A stretch of DNA of 7,784 nucleotides from JANQTF01 sp036835375. Lineage in GTDB: Bacteria; Bacteroidota; Bacteroidia; J057. Below, piece after piece: positions 6,673-7,784 of this stretch. How positions within the stretch are numbered: position 1 is the stretch's first letter; every line of letters starts with the position of its first letter. The notes beneath the pieces are model-generated. The model made no database searches. It was not told the origin of the DNA and saw nothing but the letters and a program-made list of their open reading frames with translations. The position numbers were made by a program, and so were the translations under genes. The DNA is taken from the NCBI GenBank assembly GCA_036835375.1, contig DAITMB010000179.1:1-7784 (forward strand). Direction: 5' to 3'.

Positions 6673-7641
6673 ATGAATACAACCAATTTTAAAACAACCT
6701 GCGTTTCTTTCCTTGGGTTTCTTCTTTGTTCGTTCCTGGTACTTTCCGTGCAGGCGCAGCAGGAACCCCTATTTTCGCAATACCGACTCAATGCCTTCGT
6801 GATCAATCCAGCGGTAGCAGGCTCACAGGCTCACCACGAGATTCGGCTGAATTATCGCGCACAATGGCAACAGTTTCCAGGAGCGCCTCGCACCTCAACG
6901 CTCAGCTACCACGGTCGAACGGATGATCGAAGTGGGCTGGGGGCGATCCTTTTTTCGGATAAAGTGGGGCCCAGCCAGCGCACCGGGGCTCAAGTAGCCT
7001 ATGCGTATCGGATTCCTTTTGGGGGAGCTAGCGGATCGGGTGAGCGAAGCCTTGCCTTGGGATTTTCGGGTAAAATGATTCATCATTCGTTCCGAATGGC
7101 ACAAGTTCTCTTTCAACAAGCTGGTGATCCAGCCGCGCTGGAAGCTTCTGAGGGCCTCACCACCGCAGATGTGTCGCTGGGAGCTTATTGGCAGCAGGAG
7201 CAGTTTTACGCAGGATTTTCGACCCCAAATCTCATCCAGAGCGCTTTTGGACCAGCGATTCCCACTGCCTCCGGCACATCGTTGGTGAGTCAACTGTATC
7301 GACATTATTTTTTTATGGCAGGCTACCGGATTCTCTATAGCCGCACGACCTTGGAGCCTTCTGTGTTTGTGAAGAAGACCGAGGGCACGCCCTACCAGAT
7401 TGAGGCTACCATGAAGTGGACCTTGATGGATGACCATCTGATGTTGGGACTTGGGTACCGGACAGATTGGTTGTTGACTAGTTTTTTTGCCTTGCAGAAT
7501 GAAAATTGGGTCCTCGCCTATAGTGCTGACCTCATGCTCGGGGCTTCTCGTGCCTCCAGCGCGACGTTCGGCCCTTCCCACGAATTGACCCTAGGCCTTG
7601 ATCTTGGCAGGAAGTGGGAGCAGGTTTTTCGCGGGGAATAG
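6673..7641 (+). CDS. PorP/SprF-family type IX secretion outer-membrane protein
   Basis: This 322-residue protein has an N-terminal signal peptide (residues 1-28, ending SVQA before QQ) and is predicted to be an outer-membrane beta-barrel. The family hallmark follows immediately: PLFSQYRLNAFVINPAVAGS (32-51), then EIRLNYRAQW (56-65), SGLGAILFSDKVGP (87-100) and repeated amphipathic strands to the end (for example LMLGLGYRTDW). Length is normal (about 300-340). PorP/SprF proteins are accessory outer-membrane components, and paralogues encoded beside type-B-domain cargo are thought to help secrete or hold that cargo. The ATG at 6673 lies two bases after the cargo stop (TAAACATG), which implies translational coupling and gives a proper signal peptide; the frame stays open upstream into the cargo gene but that is overlap. 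The gene ends with TAG. Confidence 0.92.
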   Translation: MNTTNFKTTCVSFLGFLLCSFLVLSVQAQQEPLFSQYRLNAFVINPAVAGSQAHHEIRLNYRAQWQQFPGAPRTSTLSYHGRTDDRSGLGAILFSDKVGPSQRTGAQVAYAYRIPFGGASGSGERSLALGFSGKMIHHSFRMAQVLFQQAGDPAALEASEGLTTADVSLGAYWQQEQFYAGFSTPNLIQSAFGPAIPTASGTSLVSQLYRHYFFMAGYRILYSRTTLEPSVFVKKTEGTPYQIEATMKWTLMDDHLMLGLGYRTDWLLTSFFALQNENWVLAYSADLMLGASRASSATFGPSHELTLGLDLGRKWEQVFRGE

Positions 7642-7658
7642 GGGTGGTATTTGTTCCG

Positions 7659-7718
7659 AGGGCTTTGCCCTTTCCCGGGGGCTTCACCCCCGGCTGACGT
7701 ATTTCGCCCCGTTGGGGC
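7659..7718. repeat. array of three GC-rich hairpins (REP-like intergenic element)
   Basis: Three perfect inverted repeats follow each other within 60 bases. Hairpin A has arms AGGGC/GCCCT (7659-7663, 7667-7671) and loop TTT. Hairpin B has arms CCGGGGG/CCCCCGG (7675-7681, 7687-7693) and loop CTTCA. Hairpin C has arms GCCCC/GGGGC (7706-7710, 7714-7718) and loop GTT. The array begins 17 bases after the PorP/SprF stop and could act as a terminator or 3'-end stabiliser for the operon. The regular small-loop design is typical of dispersed intergenic repeats. Copies elsewhere in the genome cannot be seen from here. Confidence 0.6.
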
Positions 7719-7720
7719 TT

Positions 7721-7741
7721 CTCAACTCCCAACTCTCAACT
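7721..7741. repeat. three 7-bp direct repeats (CYCAACT)
   Basis: CTCAACT (7721-7727), CCCAACT (7728-7734) and CTCAACT (7735-7741) stand head to tail, with one base changed in the middle unit. They begin three bases after the last hairpin, so the two arrays may be parts of one repeat element. Confidence 0.7.
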
Positions 7742-7784
7742 AGTCGTGTTCATTCGATTTTCGTATCAAATGAGGTTTTCGTTT

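Larger units (their letters stand above)
7642..7784. other. non-coding right end of window
   Basis: These 143 bases after the PorP/SprF stop contain a three-hairpin array and a short direct-repeat array, each listed separately, then 43 bases (7742-7784) of AT-richer sequence in which I see no gene or confident signal. The next gene must lie beyond the window. Confidence 0.6.

Noticed and set aside
1..7784. CRISPR array, insertion sequence, tRNA/rRNA, toxin-antitoxin or phage-defence genes
   Set aside because: I looked for regularly spaced repeats, transposase motifs, cloverleaf-like segments and small gene pairs and saw none; the only repeats are the protein-level SprB units and the short array at the right end.

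Overview
The window reads as a chromosomal segment of a member of the Bacteroidota with moderately high GC. Three things support this: a protein with a gliding-motility-type (CHU_C) C-terminal secretion domain, a PorP/SprF-family outer-membrane protein directly behind it, and starts without Shine-Dalgarno sequences plus one exact Bacteroidota-type -7 box (TAnnTTTG). The SprB-like repeats and the Ig-like domain of the large surface protein resemble those of Saprospiria (Lewinella/Haliscomenobacter-like), but that finer placement is inference.

Layout. Positions 1-903 (minus strand) encode a ten-helix DMT/EamA permease that starts with GTG. Positions 904-1244 are a divergent intergenic region with a 10-bp palindrome, a stable hairpin and a candidate promoter. 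Positions 1245-4046 (plus strand) hold a compact three-gene set: a DegT-family sugar aminotransferase (WbpE/WlbC type), a left-handed beta-helix N-acetyltransferase (WbpD/WlbB type) and a Gfo/Idh/MocA 3-dehydrogenase (WbpB/WlbA type). Together they convert UDP-GlcNAcA into UDP-2,3-diacetamido-2,3-dideoxy-glucuronic acid. The UDP-GlcNAc 6-dehydrogenase (WbpA) that feeds the pathway and the optional 2-epimerase (WbpI) are not in the window.

Positions 4047-4321 are a regulatory gap with a 13-bp palindrome and a small hairpin. Positions 4322-7641 are a two-gene unit. The first gene encodes a 782-residue secreted protein: signal peptide, jelly-roll-like domain, Ig-like domain, five degenerate SprB-like repeats and a type IX secretion C-terminal domain. 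Two bases after its stop, the second gene encodes its probable PorP/SprF partner. Positions 7642-7784 are non-coding and hold three consecutive GC-rich hairpins followed by three 7-bp direct repeats, which looks like a dispersed intergenic repeat element.

How the genes may work together. The aminotransferase, acetyltransferase and dehydrogenase form one nucleotide-sugar pathway. The adhesin-like protein and PorP/SprF protein form one type IX secretion cargo/partner pair. Their proximity suggests, but does not prove, a link between a diacetamido-glucuronate glycan and surface display, because in Porphyromonas a sugar of this kind is involved in anchoring type IX cargo. I see no phage, CRISPR, insertion sequence, RNA gene or defence system, and no clearly undescribed system. 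The most unusual items are this pairing, the hairpin/direct-repeat array at the right end, the complementary cysteine losses in the repeats, and a T7-stop junction between the first two sugar genes.
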